From NCBI RefSeq assembly GCF_000374185.1, contig NZ_KB910518.1:6185623-6249622 (forward strand): DNA of 64,000 bases, given 5' to 3'. The DNA comes from Paenibacillus sp. HW567 (GTDB taxonomy: Bacteria > Bacillota > Bacilli > Paenibacillales > Paenibacillaceae). Shown one piece after another: positions 1-9,265 of the stretch (position 1 is its first letter; the number at the start of each line of letters is the position of its first letter). Position numbers and translations under genes: made by a program. The notes under the pieces are model-generated. The model was not told the DNA's origin, searched no databases, and saw nothing but the letters and a program-made list of their open reading frames with translations.

Positions 1-106
1 ACCCGTCCGCCGCTAAGCTTCCCCCGAAGGATAAGCTCCGCTCGACTTGCATGTATTAGGCACGCCGCCAGCGTTCGTCCTGAGCCAGGATCAAACTCTC
101 CAAATT
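1..106 (-). rRNA. rrs: 16S ribosomal RNA, 5' end only
   Basis: The reverse complement reads as the start of a Firmicute 16S rRNA: the universal 27F-type segment (GAGAGTTTGATCCTGGCTC) followed by the V1 region. Only the first ~106 nt lie in the window; the gene continues off the left edge. It is transcribed away from oriC, as rrn operons usually are. The exact 5' end is approximate. Confidence 0.95.
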
Positions 107-268
107 GGTATTTAGAAAGAGCGATTCGCTCATTTTGAAACATCTGACGAGAATTTGCATTCTCATTTTGGAAGTCACTCACGTGATTTCCGATACTCAC
201 TCGTTGTTCAGTTTTCAAAGATCAAGCTCGTTGTTGGCGGCGATGTTCTCGTCAGCAGCAACTCTTAT

Positions 269-384
269 ACTATATCATGTCCGGCGTATTAATGCAAGCT
301 CTTTTTTTAATTTCTTTTTTCGAGCTCGGCGTTGAACTTTCTTGGCCGGAATTAGAATATATCATGTATAGAGATTCTTTGCAA
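269..384 (-). promoter_or_regulatory. Tandem rrn promoters P1 and P2
   Basis: Read on the minus strand, P1 has TTGCAA (379-384), a 17-nt spacer and TATATT (356-361). P2 has TTGCAT (292-297), a 17-nt spacer and TATAGT (269-274). Two sigma-A promoters about 90 bp apart directly upstream of a 16S gene is the usual Bacillus rrn design. The 107-268 leader also carries the sequence found before Firmicute 16S genes (TTTGAAAACTGAAC on the minus strand). Confidence 0.75.
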
Positions 385-413
385 GCATTTATTTTAAATA
401 ATTTATATAGAAC

Positions 414-470
414 AGGCTACGCCCCTTAATCACCGCGAATTTCTCCAGCAGTTGTATGGGGGCGTAGCCT
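414..470. terminator. Inverted repeat between the HD-GYP gene and the rrn promoters
   Basis: A perfect 12-bp inverted repeat, AGGCTACGCCCC (414-425) and its complement (459-470), flanks a 33-nt spacer. On the plus strand it is followed by TTTT. It lies just downstream of the leftward HD-GYP gene, so it may insulate that gene from the rrn promoters, but the minus-strand exit has no T-run, so a terminator role is only probable. Confidence 0.4.
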
Positions 471-497
471 TTTAGTATAAAAGCTTATCAGACAGCC

Positions 498-1598
498 TTA
501 AGCGATAATCTCCTGAATGAACAGTTCACGTTCCATCATCAAATTAACGATTGCACCCTCGACTTGGACCATTGGCCGTGTAGGATTGCTGCGGTCAGTG
601 AAAATAATCTCTCCATGGCGGCCGTCGCTAAGACGTATTCTTGTGCCGTTATACAGATCGGTTGTTTTTTGAATGAATGTCTGAACGATGACCGGGTCGA
701 GCTTGCCGAAGCTCTCTGTAAGCAACTGCTCCAGAACCAGATACGGTGACTGTGCCTTTCTGTACGCCTTCTCCAGAGTCATGGCATGGAATATATCCGC
801 CACAGCCACAATCTTAGCGTAGAAGTGAATCTGAGTGCCCTCAAGATGAAGTGGATAACCTGAACCGTCAATTTTCTCATGATGCTGCAGCGCCGCCAAT
901 CGGACGCCTTCATTGATGGCCGTGACATTGCGCAGCAACTGGTAGCCATAAGTGGTGTGCCTGCGAACTTCCTCTACCTCATCCGCTGTCAGCGGAGTCG
1001 GCTTCTGCAACAGTGAGGCATCAACCTTAACATTCCCTATGTCATGCAGCAATCCGGCAAATGCAGCTTGCAGCCAATCCTTTTGCGGATATCCGCACCA
1101 TTGGGCAATCTTGTAGGAGGTCAGTGCAGAAAGTACAGCGTTGTGATAGTAATAATCCTGGTCAAGTACAACCCGCGGTGCAAATTTTAAAATGTGATAG
1201 TCCTTCAAGTGACCGATTAATGTCTCTAATTGACTTCGCAATTCATAAATAGGCAAGGGAGCAGCAGCCACGGAAGCGTAGCTTTTCTTTATTAACGCCA
1301 GCATTTTCTCATACTCATCATGAAGAGGAGAGTTGCTCTTGGCCAGCAATGACTCATTAATCATCGCACCTGCTTTGAGCGACGCCCGCTTGGAGGCTGC
1401 TATGGTTGTTTCCGAAGCCTTATTCTCTCCTTGGGCACCCTCTATTTCTATCTGTTGAATCAGGAATGCCTGCAAAATCTCGATATCCCGTGGGAGTATA
1501 ATCTTCCCCTTAGCAAATAAAACACCTCCCAAAGGTGTTATTACATCTTTAACAATTTTCGAACCGGGTTTAACTTCTCCTACGGATATGCTTGGCAT
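498..1598 (-). CDS. HD-GYP domain phosphohydrolase
   Basis: A 366-aa protein with a ~130-residue N-terminal region of unknown fold and a C-terminal HD-GYP domain. Visible motifs are the metal-binding HD pair (H185-D186, in HDIGNVK), H214, the HH pair at 239-240, and GSGYP at 245-249, the full HD-GYP signature. Family members hydrolyse cyclic di-GMP or act as sensors; the substrate here is inferred, not shown. No membrane segment or signal peptide is evident, so it should be cytoplasmic. A GAGGGG ribosome site precedes the ATG. It stands alone between gyrA and the rrn promoters and is probably monocistronic. Confidence 0.88.
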   Translation of the reverse strand: MPSISVGEVKPGSKIVKDVITPLGGVLFAKGKIILPRDIEILQAFLIQQIEIEGAQGENKASETTIAASKRASLKAGAMINESLLAKSNSPLHDEYEKMLALIKKSYASVAAAPLPIYELRSQLETLIGHLKDYHILKFAPRVVLDQDYYYHNAVLSALTSYKIAQWCGYPQKDWLQAAFAGLLHDIGNVKVDASLLQKPTPLTADEVEEVRRHTTYGYQLLRNVTAINEGVRLAALQHHEKIDGSGYPLHLEGTQIHFYAKIVAVADIFHAMTLEKAYRKAQSPYLVLEQLLTESFGKLDPVIVQTFIQKTTDLYNGTRIRLSDGRHGEIIFTDRSNPTRPMVQVEGAIVNLMMERELFIQEIIA

Positions 1599-1745
1599 AA
1601 AATCAGCCCCTCTATTTCGGTGACACTGCGCTCTGGGTAATATAACTCTCTAATTATATTATGGATAGCTGCAAGCGACTAGATAGATTAATGTCAATTG
1701 GAAAGATTTATTTCGAGCTCTTGATACAGCAAAGTAAATATACAA

Positions 1746-1785
1746 AAGGATCAAGAGTCTCTGTAAATAGAAACTCTTGATCCTT
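1746..1785 (-). terminator. gyrA terminator
   Basis: A 13-bp perfect inverted repeat (AAGGATCAAGAGT, 1746-1758, with 1773-1785) lies 9 nt after the gyrA stop. On the minus strand it is followed by TTTT, consistent with intrinsic termination. Confidence 0.8.
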
Positions 1786-1794
1786 GTAGTTGTT

Positions 1795-4344
1795 CTATTC
1801 GAGGCTGTCCCCTTCGCTGTCTGCGCCCGCTTCAGGCTGGTTCACATCTCCAGCGTCCTCTACATCTACAGGTTCGCCTTGAATTTCTTCTCCGCCTTCC
1901 TGCTCTGAGAGTTCATCCTCTTCATTCTTATCCGCTCTGCAGAGAGTCGCTACAGCGTCATCTTCACGGATATTGATCAGTTTAACGCCCTGCGCATAAC
2001 GGCCCATGGTCGAAATGCCGTCCATACTTGTGCGAATCAGAGTACCACTCGTGGTAATAATCATCAGGTCCTCATCATCCTTAACAACCTTCAGACCAAC
2101 TACAGGACCGTTCTTTTCGGTAAGGCTAATGGTCTTAATTCCCTTACCTCCCCGGGTCTGTGAACGGTAGTCGCTTGCAGGTGTCCGTTTGCCGTAACCA
2201 TTGCTGGTTACAATCAACACTTCAAGCTCCTTATCCACACAATCCATACCGATAACATGGTCATTGTCATCGAGAGTAATTCCCTTAACACCGGTTGCGC
2301 TGCGGCCCATTGAACGTACATCATTCTCGGAGAACGTAATCGACATCCCGCGTGCGGTACCGATAATCAGATTCTGCTCGCCGTCCGTCAGCTTAACCTC
2401 AATCAGCGAATCCTCCTCACGGAGATTAATCGCAATCAATCCGCCCTTACGGATGTTATTATAGTCCTCCAGCGGAGTTTTCTTCACGATCCCTTCACGG
2501 GTAGCAAAGAACAGATATTTATCGCTATCGGTATCTTCAACCTGGATTACCGCGTTGATCTTCTCACCCTGTTCGATTTGAATCAGGTTGATGATTGGAG
2601 TCCCGCGTGCGGTGCGTCCAAGCTCTGGGATCTCGTACGCTTTGATCCGGTACACCTTGCCCTTATCGGTAAAGAACATCAGGTAATTATGCGAGTTGCT
2701 CACGAAGAGATGCTCCACGAAATCCTGATCTTTGGTATCCATCCCTATTACACCGCGGCCTCCGCGCTTCTGGCTGCGATAGGTGCTTACCGGCAAACGC
2801 TTGATGTAGCCAGTATGTGTGACGGTAATGACCACCTCTTCACGTGGAATCAGATCCTCATCGAGAATGCTTTCTTCTCCAATCGTGATTTCTGTACGAC
2901 GGTCATCCGAATACTTATCGCGAATCTCCTGCAGCTCGTTGCCGATGATCTCCAGCACGAGGTGCTCATTAGCCAGAATCTCTTTATACTCCGCAATCTT
3001 GGCCAATAGCTCGTTATATTCGTTCTCAATCTTTTCCCGCTCCAGACCGGTCAGGCGCTGCATCCGCATGTCTAGGATGGCTTGTGCCTGCTCTACGCTG
3101 AGGCTGAAGGTACTCATTAAGCCCTCCCGCGCAATATCCGTTGTGCGTGAGGCACGGATCAGGGCAATAACCTCATCCAAATGATCCAGTGCTACGCGCA
3201 GACCTTCCAAGATATGCGCCCGCGCTTCAGCCTTCTTAAGATCAAAGACAGTCCGGCGGCGGATAACTTCCATTTGGTGCTGCAAGTAGTGGTGCAGCAC
3301 ATCATGCAAATTAAGAATCTTGGGTTCGTTATTGACAATAGCCAGCATGTTAATGCCGAATGTAGACTGCATAGAAGTGTGTTTGTAGAGATTATTCAGC
3401 ACGACGCTTGGGTTCACGTCACGTCTCATCTCAATCACAACACGCATACCATTGCGGTCGGATTCATCGCGAAGATCCGTAATACCGTCAATCCGCTTCT
3501 CACGTACTAATTCGGCAATCTTCTCAACCAATCTCGCCTTATTGACCTGGTAAGGCAGCTCACTCACAATGATCCGCGCTTTACCGTTGTTCTCTTCAAT
3601 ATCCGCCTTGGCCCGCATAGTGACCGATCCGCGGCCAGTGCGATAAGCTTGGCGAATGCCCTCACGGCCCAGGATGTAACCGGCAGTTGGAAAATCCGGG
3701 CCTTGAATATATTCCATGAGTTCCATAGGAGTAATATCAGGATTCTTGATCATTGCCTGAACACCATCAATGACCTCACCCAGATTATGCGGAGGAATAT
3801 TGGTAGCCATACCAACAGCGATACCAGATACCCCATTAACGAGCAGGTTGGGATACCGGGCAGGCAAAACTACGGGCTCATTTTCTTCGCCATCATAGTT
3901 GGGTGCGAAATCTACCGTTTCCTTGTTCAGATCACGAAGCATTTCACCCGCGATTTTGGATAGCCGCGCCTCGGTATAACGCATAGCTGCAGCCATATCT
4001 CCGTCGATAGATCCAAAGTTTCCGTGACCATCCACCAGCATATAGCGCATTGAGAAATCCTGGGCCATCCGGACCATCGTTTCATAAACTGCAGAATCTC
4101 CGTGAGGATGATACTTACCGATAACCTCGCCGACAATTCTTGCTGATTTCTTATGAGGTTTATCCGAAAACATTCCAAGTTCCGACATCGCAAACAAAAT
4201 GCGTCGGTGGACAGGCTTAAGTCCGTCCCGCACATCCGGCAAAGCTCGGCTTACAATGATGCTCATCGCATAATCCATAAAGGATTCGCGCATTTCCACA
4301 CCAATGTCCCGATCGTGGACTTGCGGGTTATTTTGTTCAGCCAT
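1795..4344 (-). CDS. gyrA: DNA gyrase subunit A
   Basis: Subunit of the type II topoisomerase that introduces negative supercoils with GyrB. At 849 aa it is of normal length. The active-site tyrosine is Y123 (in AMRYTEARL), and the quinolone-determining region reads HGDSAVYE (81-88), with Ser84 and Glu88 at the positions of E. coli Ser83/Asp87, i.e. not the usual resistance substitutions. The GyrA-box needed for DNA wrapping appears as QKRGGRG around residue 525. The last ~45 residues form a very acidic tail. A strong GAAGGAGGTCC ribosome site precedes the ATG. Unusually, gyrA is separated from gyrB by a head-on gene (4667-5548), so it has its own promoter. Confidence 0.99.
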   Translation of the reverse strand: MAEQNNPQVHDRDIGVEMRESFMDYAMSIIVSRALPDVRDGLKPVHRRILFAMSELGMFSDKPHKKSARIVGEVIGKYHPHGDSAVYETMVRMAQDFSMRYMLVDGHGNFGSIDGDMAAAMRYTEARLSKIAGEMLRDLNKETVDFAPNYDGEENEPVVLPARYPNLLVNGVSGIAVGMATNIPPHNLGEVIDGVQAMIKNPDITPMELMEYIQGPDFPTAGYILGREGIRQAYRTGRGSVTMRAKADIEENNGKARIIVSELPYQVNKARLVEKIAELVREKRIDGITDLRDESDRNGMRVVIEMRRDVNPSVVLNNLYKHTSMQSTFGINMLAIVNNEPKILNLHDVLHHYLQHQMEVIRRRTVFDLKKAEARAHILEGLRVALDHLDEVIALIRASRTTDIAREGLMSTFSLSVEQAQAILDMRMQRLTGLEREKIENEYNELLAKIAEYKEILANEHLVLEIIGNELQEIRDKYSDDRRTEITIGEESILDEDLIPREEVVITVTHTGYIKRLPVSTYRSQKRGGRGVIGMDTKDQDFVEHLFVSNSHNYLMFFTDKGKVYRIKAYEIPELGRTARGTPIINLIQIEQGEKINAVIQVEDTDSDKYLFFATREGIVKKTPLEDYNNIRKGGLIAINLREEDSLIEVKLTDGEQNLIIGTARGMSITFSENDVRSMGRSATGVKGITLDDNDHVIGMDCVDKELEVLIVTSNGYGKRTPASDYRSQTRGGKGIKTISLTEKNGPVVGLKVVKDDEDLMIITTSGTLIRTSMDGISTMGRYAQGVKLINIREDDAVATLCRADKNEEDELSEQEGGEEIQGEPVDVEDAGDVNQPEAGADSEGDSLE

Positions 4345-4384
4345 GAGTTGCTGGACCTCCTTCAGTTAAAAACCGCTACCCCTA

Positions 4385-4413
4385 ATTATATTACTTTCAC
4401 AAAAGTAGCACAA
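4385..4413 (-). promoter_or_regulatory. gyrA promoter
   Basis: On the minus strand TTGTGC (4408-4413), a 17-nt spacer and a perfect TATAAT (4385-4390) sit about 40 nt upstream of the gyrA start. The rest of the 4345-4666 interval between the divergent genes shows no clear coding sequence. Confidence 0.65.
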
Positions 4414-4666
4414 TTAAACATGATAGCCTTTGCATTGATTTTCTTTAGCAGAATACGGGTATATGCCCTGTCCGCCAATGTCTTCAGCACATAGACTGTA
4501 AAGACAAGAAGAATGGTCTTATGACCCTGATTTCGTCCAAAAAGACATAACCCCATATCCTTATATTATAACATTGTTTAGGCAGCTTGTCCTGACATTT
4601 CAACCCGCAAGACACTTGAGGTGCATGCTTTCCAAGGAACTCACCATACTTTTTAGGAGGATGATC

Positions 4667-5548
4667 ATGAGGATTCAACGGGTGTCCAGTAAATGGGCTA
4701 AAACGAAAGTCATCCTGCAGAACAGCAAGCTTTCAGCCTTCATACCGGAAACGAGGAAATATAAACTGGAAGCTCTAATAGAGCTGCTTGAAATTCATGG
4801 AACGGTATACATTAAGCCGGACCGCGGGACCTATGGAAGTGGGGTGATGAGGGCAGAACAACGCATGGTTCATTTAAGCTCAAGCGATCAGCAGCCGGAC
4901 AATGAAACCAGCCCCCAAGGTCTGATCGACAATCACGAAACCGAGCAGAAGGTTATGTATATCCTCCGGTATGCAAAAGACGCAGAGATTTTTAACACGC
5001 CTCAAGAGCTGCACGCAGCTATCATGCCGCGGATAAAAGGACGGCCTTATTTGATCCAACAGGGAATTGACCTGCTGTGTCATCAGAACCTTCCCTTTGA
5101 TCTGCGGGTACTTACTCAAAAAAATCTATCAGGGGGCTGGGAAACGACTGGAATGCTCGGAAGGGTAGCCGCCCCGCAAAAGGTTGTCACCAACTATCAC
5201 AATGGCGGCAGTATTTTTTCCGTAAACGACCTGTTGAAAGCTCATATGAGCCCGCCTGAAATGACTACAACCCTACACCAGTTAAAATCGCTTGGAGTAA
5301 AAATTGCCGCACAGCTAGAAACTGCTTATCCGGGACTCAAAGAGATTGGACTTGATGTAGCGATGGACCCGCACCATGACATGTGGCTGCTTGAGGTCAA
5401 CACACTTCCCGCTATAATGGTCTTTAAAACATTCCCCAACAAATCAATCTACCGTAAAATCCACCGTTATGCTGCAGCCTATGGCCGGTTCAAGAGCACC
5501 AAATCTGCTTCAGCTTCCCGCCGCAAATCTGTTTCAAGACCCCGGTAA
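4667..5548 (+). CDS. YheC/YheD-family ATP-grasp protein (spore coat-associated)
   Basis: A 293-aa protein. The start at 4667 is chosen because AGGAGG ends 6 nt before it; an ATG at 4661 abuts the same site, and upstream in-frame ATGs lack one. ATP-grasp features are the nucleotide-binding lysine and glycine loop (VYIKPDRGTYGSG, about 47-59), RPYLIQQGI before the central domain, FDLRVL, and the metal-binding end LLEVNT. YheC/YheD homologues are annotated as endospore coat-associated; the ligase substrate is unknown. It is transcribed against replication between gyrA and gyrB, which are adjacent in B. subtilis. Family assignment is firm; spore role is by family. Confidence 0.82.
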   Translation: MRIQRVSSKWAKTKVILQNSKLSAFIPETRKYKLEALIELLEIHGTVYIKPDRGTYGSGVMRAEQRMVHLSSSDQQPDNETSPQGLIDNHETEQKVMYILRYAKDAEIFNTPQELHAAIMPRIKGRPYLIQQGIDLLCHQNLPFDLRVLTQKNLSGGWETTGMLGRVAAPQKVVTNYHNGGSIFSVNDLLKAHMSPPEMTTTLHQLKSLGVKIAAQLETAYPGLKEIGLDVAMDPHHDMWLLEVNTLPAIMVFKTFPNKSIYRKIHRYAAAYGRFKSTKSASASRRKSVSRPR

Positions 5549-5555
5549 CGGACAG

Positions 5556-5607
5556 AAAAAAAAGAACCTCCGCCCCCTATTCATCAGAGAACAGGGAGCG
5601 GAGGTTC
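5556..5607 (-). terminator. gyrB terminator (bidirectional)
   Basis: Inverted repeat GAACCTCCGC (5564-5573) with GCGGAGGTTC (5598-5607). On the minus strand it is followed by eight T residues (5556-5563), a strong intrinsic terminator for gyrB. It also lies just after the convergent plus-strand ATP-grasp gene and may serve both. Confidence 0.85.
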
Positions 5608-5624
5608 GCTACAATGCACAACTA

Positions 5625-7535
5625 TCAGATATCAAGGTTCCGCACTGTCTTCGCATGCTCTTGAATGAACTCATATCTCGGCTGGACATTATCTCCCATG
5701 AGCGTATCAAAAATACTGTCAGCCAGTATGGCATCCTCAATCGTTACCTGCAGCATGATGCGGCTCTCAGGGTCCATTGTCGTATCCCATAGCTGAGCTG
5801 CATCCATTTCTCCAAGTCCTTTATAGCGCTGAATATTAACTTTAACATTCTCGCCAAACGTAGCGATGATCTCGTCACGCTCACGTTCGGATTGGGCGTA
5901 ACGAACAACCTTGTTGCGCTCAATCTTAAAGAGCGGCGGCTGGGCGATATAGATAAATCCTGCCTCTACCAGCTTGCGCATGTAACGGTAGAAGAACGTC
6001 AGCAGCAATGTTCTGATGTGGGCTCCGTCAACATCCGCATCGGTCATAATGACAACCTTGTGGTAACGGGCTTTGGACAAATCGAAATCATCGCTGATGC
6101 TGGTTCCCAGTGCCGTAATAATTGCCCGGATTTCAGCATTGGACAAAATACGATCAAGACGGGCTTTCTCCACATTCAGGATCTTACCGCGCAATGGCAG
6201 AATCGCCTGGAAATGACGGTCACGTCCCTGCTTGGCAGAACCGCCGGCAGAGTCACCTTCGACGATGTACAGTTCACTGATCGAAGCATCCTTGGATGAG
6301 CAGTCAGCCAGCTTACCCGGCAGAGCACTGACTTCTAGCGCACTCTTGCGGCGGGTCAGCTCACGGGCTTTACGGGCTGCTTCACGGGCACGGGAGGCCT
6401 GCAAAGATTTCTCCAGCACACGGCGGGAAACCGCTGGATTCTCCTCCAGAAACTGCTGCAATTTCTCCCCAAAGAGAGACTCGACGATACCACGGACTTC
6501 ACTGTTGCCCAGCTTGGTCTTGGTTTGGCCTTCGAATTGTGGCTCCGGAATTTTGACCGAAATGATTGCGGTCAGTCCTTCGCGAACATCATCGCCGGTG
6601 AGATTCGAGTTGCTGTCCTTAATGACTCCCGCCTTGCGGGCATAATCATTAATGATTCGGGTTAATGCGCTCTTAAAGCCCGATTCATGGGTTCCGCCCT
6701 CATGGGTATTAATATTATTGGCAAAAGAGTAGATATTCTCTGTATATGAATCGTTATACTGCAGCGCCACTTCCACCGCAATCATATCCCGCGAGCCTTC
6801 CACGTAGATTGGGTCCTCATGCAGCGCTTCTTTTTTCTCGTTCAAGTACTTCACATACTCAACAATACCGCCCTCATATTTGAAGACGTTGGATACTCCC
6901 GTCCGTTCATCCAGCAGCGACAGCTCAATGCCTTTGTTAAGAAAAGCCAGCTCGCGGATACGGGTGAGCAGAGTTGCATACTCAAAAACAGTAGTTTCGG
7001 TGAAAATCTCCGGGTCGGGATGAAAGGTTGTCGTTGTCCCGGTCTCATCGGAATCGCCAACCACCTTGATCTCATACTCCGGTACGCCGCGTCTGTACTC
7101 CTGCTGATAAATATGGCCGTCGCGCTTAACCTTTACAACTACCTTCTCGGACAAAGCATTCACTACGGATATCCCTACGCCGTGCAGACCGCCCGATACT
7201 TTATACCCGCCACCGCCAAATTTACCGCCTGCATGCAGGACAGTCATGACAACTTCGAGGGTAGATTTCTTGAGCTTCTCGTTCTCTCCGACAGGGATAC
7301 CCCGGCCATTATCAATAACAGTGACACTATTATCCTCATGAATCTTCACTTGAATCCGGTCGCAAAAACCTGCCAGCGCCTCGTCGATACTATTATCGAC
7401 AACCTCCCAGACCAAATGATGCAGACCTTTGGCGCTCGTGGAGCCGATGTACATGCCGGGACGTTTCCGAACCGCCTCCAGCCCTTCCAGTACCTGAATC
7501 TGGCTCTCATCATATGTCGGTTGATTCATTGACAT
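5625..7535 (-). CDS. gyrB: DNA gyrase subunit B
   Basis: ATPase subunit of gyrase, 636 aa, normal for the B. subtilis type. The GHKL ATPase domain is at the N-terminus (VVDNSIDEA, DNGRGIP, GGLHGVG), then the transducer domain, then Toprim with EGDSAGGSA (E426) and DADVDGAHI, and the C-terminal GyrA-contact tail with QRYKGLGEM. Novobiocin-site residues look ordinary. It lies 46 nt after remB and so is probably co-transcribed with recF-remB, although a separate promoter cannot be excluded. Confidence 0.99.
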   Translation of the reverse strand: MSMNQPTYDESQIQVLEGLEAVRKRPGMYIGSTSAKGLHHLVWEVVDNSIDEALAGFCDRIQVKIHEDNSVTVIDNGRGIPVGENEKLKKSTLEVVMTVLHAGGKFGGGGYKVSGGLHGVGISVVNALSEKVVVKVKRDGHIYQQEYRRGVPEYEIKVVGDSDETGTTTTFHPDPEIFTETTVFEYATLLTRIRELAFLNKGIELSLLDERTGVSNVFKYEGGIVEYVKYLNEKKEALHEDPIYVEGSRDMIAVEVALQYNDSYTENIYSFANNINTHEGGTHESGFKSALTRIINDYARKAGVIKDSNSNLTGDDVREGLTAIISVKIPEPQFEGQTKTKLGNSEVRGIVESLFGEKLQQFLEENPAVSRRVLEKSLQASRAREAARKARELTRRKSALEVSALPGKLADCSSKDASISELYIVEGDSAGGSAKQGRDRHFQAILPLRGKILNVEKARLDRILSNAEIRAIITALGTSISDDFDLSKARYHKVVIMTDADVDGAHIRTLLLTFFYRYMRKLVEAGFIYIAQPPLFKIERNKVVRYAQSERERDEIIATFGENVKVNIQRYKGLGEMDAAQLWDTTMDPESRIMLQVTIEDAILADSIFDTLMGDNVQPRYEFIQEHAKTVRNLDI

Positions 7536-7581
7536 GTCTTCACCTACTTCTTTCTGATTATCTCTTGTAACTCTGAATACA

Positions 7582-7830
7582 CTATATTTCTAACAAGATT
7601 TTGGCTCTTTTTTTGAGAGTGGAGGAGGAAATAGGGGAGTAATACACAGTGTTTTTGGTTACAACAATGGACTTCGCTTCCTCTTCACCGATTCGTTCCA
7701 GTTTTTTGTCCTGCTCGGAATGAATAATGAACTGCTTCGACACCTTGGAAGATTTCTCAATCGAGATATCAAATATAGCAATCAACTCTGAGGATCGAAT
7801 AATTTTTTCCCCGCCTAAATGGATATACAT
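7582..7830 (-). CDS. remB: Extracellular matrix regulator RemB (YaaB, DUF370)
   Basis: A small protein of 82 aa beginning MYIHLGGEK. The start at 7830 is supported by GGAGG seven nt upstream; the longer reading into recF has no ribosome site. The DUF370 pattern is clear, with a conserved N-terminal HLGG and VVTKNTVYYSPI near the end. In B. subtilis remB lies between recF and gyrB, and its paralogue RemA is a DNA-binding activator of matrix genes; RemB's role is less defined. It starts 16 nt after recF, consistent with one operon. Confidence 0.88.
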   Translation of the reverse strand: MYIHLGGEKIIRSSELIAIFDISIEKSSKVSKQFIIHSEQDKKLERIGEEEAKSIVVTKNTVYYSPISSSTLKKRAKILLEI

Positions 7831-7846
7831 GATCTTCCTCCGCTCT

Positions 7847-8965
7847 TTATAGCTCCACTTTGCCGTCATGAACATGATATAGGCTGGCGCCTTTTAATCT
7901 TTCGGCATTCAGACTCTCTACCCCGGTTGCGGTAATGAAGGTCTGGACCTTGCTCTGAAAGGTTTCGATAAGCTGGGTCTGACGGTAGGGATCAAGTTCG
8001 GACAAAACATCATCAAGAAGCAGCACAGGATACTCTCCGATCTCCTCATGGATCAGCTCAATTTCCGCCAGCTTGAGCGATAAAGCCGCCGTACGTTGCT
8101 GCCCTTGGGAACCGTAGACCTGAGCTTCTCTTCCGTTGATAAAAAAGGACAGGTCATCCCGGTGGGGACCCGTCAGCGTCATGCCGCGCCTGATTTCCTG
8201 ATCTCTCGTTTGTGATAACTTTAACATAAAATTGTTCAATAAAACAGCTTCATCTTCCATCTCCCGTTCACCGAAAGAGGGAACATACAGTAGTTTCAGC
8301 TCTTCTCCGCCGTTGGTAATCCCCTTGTGAATGCTCTCTGCCCATACTTGCAGCTTCTTTATGAATTGTTTCCTTTTTTTTACGATTTTAACACCATGCT
8401 CCACAAGCTGGGCATCCCATATCTCCAAAAGCTCTTGGCCTGCGGCCTCCTTGCCCCATAGCTGCTTCAGCAAATTGCCTCTTTGGACCAGTATCTTCTG
8501 GTATTGCTGCAGATGAAACAGGTAGCTTGGCTGAACCTGGCCAATTTCCATATCAAGAAACCGGCGCCGGATACCGGGCGTGCCTTTGACAATCTCCAGA
8601 TCCTCCGGGGCGAACATCACGACATTCAATGAGCCTATAAACTCGCTGAGACGGCGTTGCTCAAGTCCGTTAATTTTGGCTTTTTTGCCTTGGGAGGACA
8701 AGGTCAGCTCCAGCTTCAGATCACCGTATTTGCGCTCTACATCGGCCACAATTTGCGCGGAGCCTGCCGGGGCATCAAAGGAAATAAGCTCCCGGTCCTT
8801 GGAGGTTCGGTGGCTTTTGGTCATGGCCAGGACGAACAGAGCCTCCATGAGGTTGGTTTTGCCCTGGGCGTTCTGACCGAGAATAAGGTTCACATCGCCC
8901 AGGCTCTCCAGACGCAGCAGCCCGTAGTTGCGGTAATACTGCAGACCGATATTTTTGACAAACAC
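7847..8965 (-). CDS. recF: DNA replication and repair protein RecF
   Basis: SMC-like ATPase of 372 aa that helps load RecA at single-strand gaps with RecO and RecR. Walker A is GQNAQGKT (30-37), the ABC-type signature lies in YGSQGQQRTAALSLKLAE, and Walker B with the D-loop is LLLDDVLSELD. Length is normal. The gene sits between yaaA and remB in the standard dnaA-dnaN-yaaA-recF order. Confidence 0.98.
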   Translation of the reverse strand: MFVKNIGLQYYRNYGLLRLESLGDVNLILGQNAQGKTNLMEALFVLAMTKSHRTSKDRELISFDAPAGSAQIVADVERKYGDLKLELTLSSQGKKAKINGLEQRRLSEFIGSLNVVMFAPEDLEIVKGTPGIRRRFLDMEIGQVQPSYLFHLQQYQKILVQRGNLLKQLWGKEAAGQELLEIWDAQLVEHGVKIVKKRKQFIKKLQVWAESIHKGITNGGEELKLLYVPSFGEREMEDEAVLLNNFMLKLSQTRDQEIRRGMTLTGPHRDDLSFFINGREAQVYGSQGQQRTAALSLKLAEIELIHEEIGEYPVLLLDDVLSELDPYRQTQLIETFQSKVQTFITATGVESLNAERLKGASLYHVHDGKVEL

Positions 8966-8986
8966 AAGCCTGTGCCTCCCTTTGGA

Positions 8987-9217
8987 CTATTTCTCTTGTA
9001 TTGCGCCGCCTTCAACCACAAAAACGCCGTTGTCCTGAACCTCTATTGTATCACCCGGGTACAGCTTTCTTCCACGACGTTCTTCTTTGTCGCCGTTAAC
9101 CTTCACATAACCTTCCTGCAGCAGGGCTTTGGCCATCCCGCCTGTGGATACGCAATCGGAGAGCTTCAAAAACTGGTCGAGCTTAATATATCCACTGTGG
9201 ATAAGTATTTTTTTCAT
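8987..9217 (-). CDS. yaaA: S4-domain RNA-binding protein YaaA (RlbA)
   Basis: A 76-aa S4 domain protein (LDQFLKLSDCVSTGGMAKALL, GYVKVNG, GDTIEV). I start it at the ATG at 9217 because AAAGG lies about nine nt upstream; two earlier in-frame ATGs are too close to, or upstream of, that site. Its place between dnaN and recF is conserved in Firmicutes. YaaA/RlbA is thought to act in large-subunit assembly; that function is from the family. Its 5' end carries DnaA-box sequences (see 9196-9247). Confidence 0.85.
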   Translation of the reverse strand: MKKILIHSGYIKLDQFLKLSDCVSTGGMAKALLQEGYVKVNGDKEERRGRKLYPGDTIEVQDNGVFVVEGGAIQEK

Positions 9218-9247
9218 GAATTTCATCCTTTCAGCCACTTATCCACA
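9196..9247. promoter_or_regulatory. Two perfect, oppositely oriented DnaA boxes at yaaA start
   Basis: TGTGGATAA at 9196-9204 and TTATCCACA at 9239-9247 both match the DnaA-box consensus with no mismatch. They face each other 34 bp apart, one inside the first codons of yaaA and one between dnaN and yaaA, about 1.3 kb from the unwinding unit. Possible outlying DnaA sites for regulation or titration. Confidence 0.55.
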
Positions 9248-9265
9248 GGTGCATGGACAGCGGCA

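Noticed and set aside
2201..4235. Several long frames overlapping gyrA on both strands
   Set aside because: Shadows of the gyrA reading frame in a high-identity, GC-balanced gene; no ribosome sites or domains.
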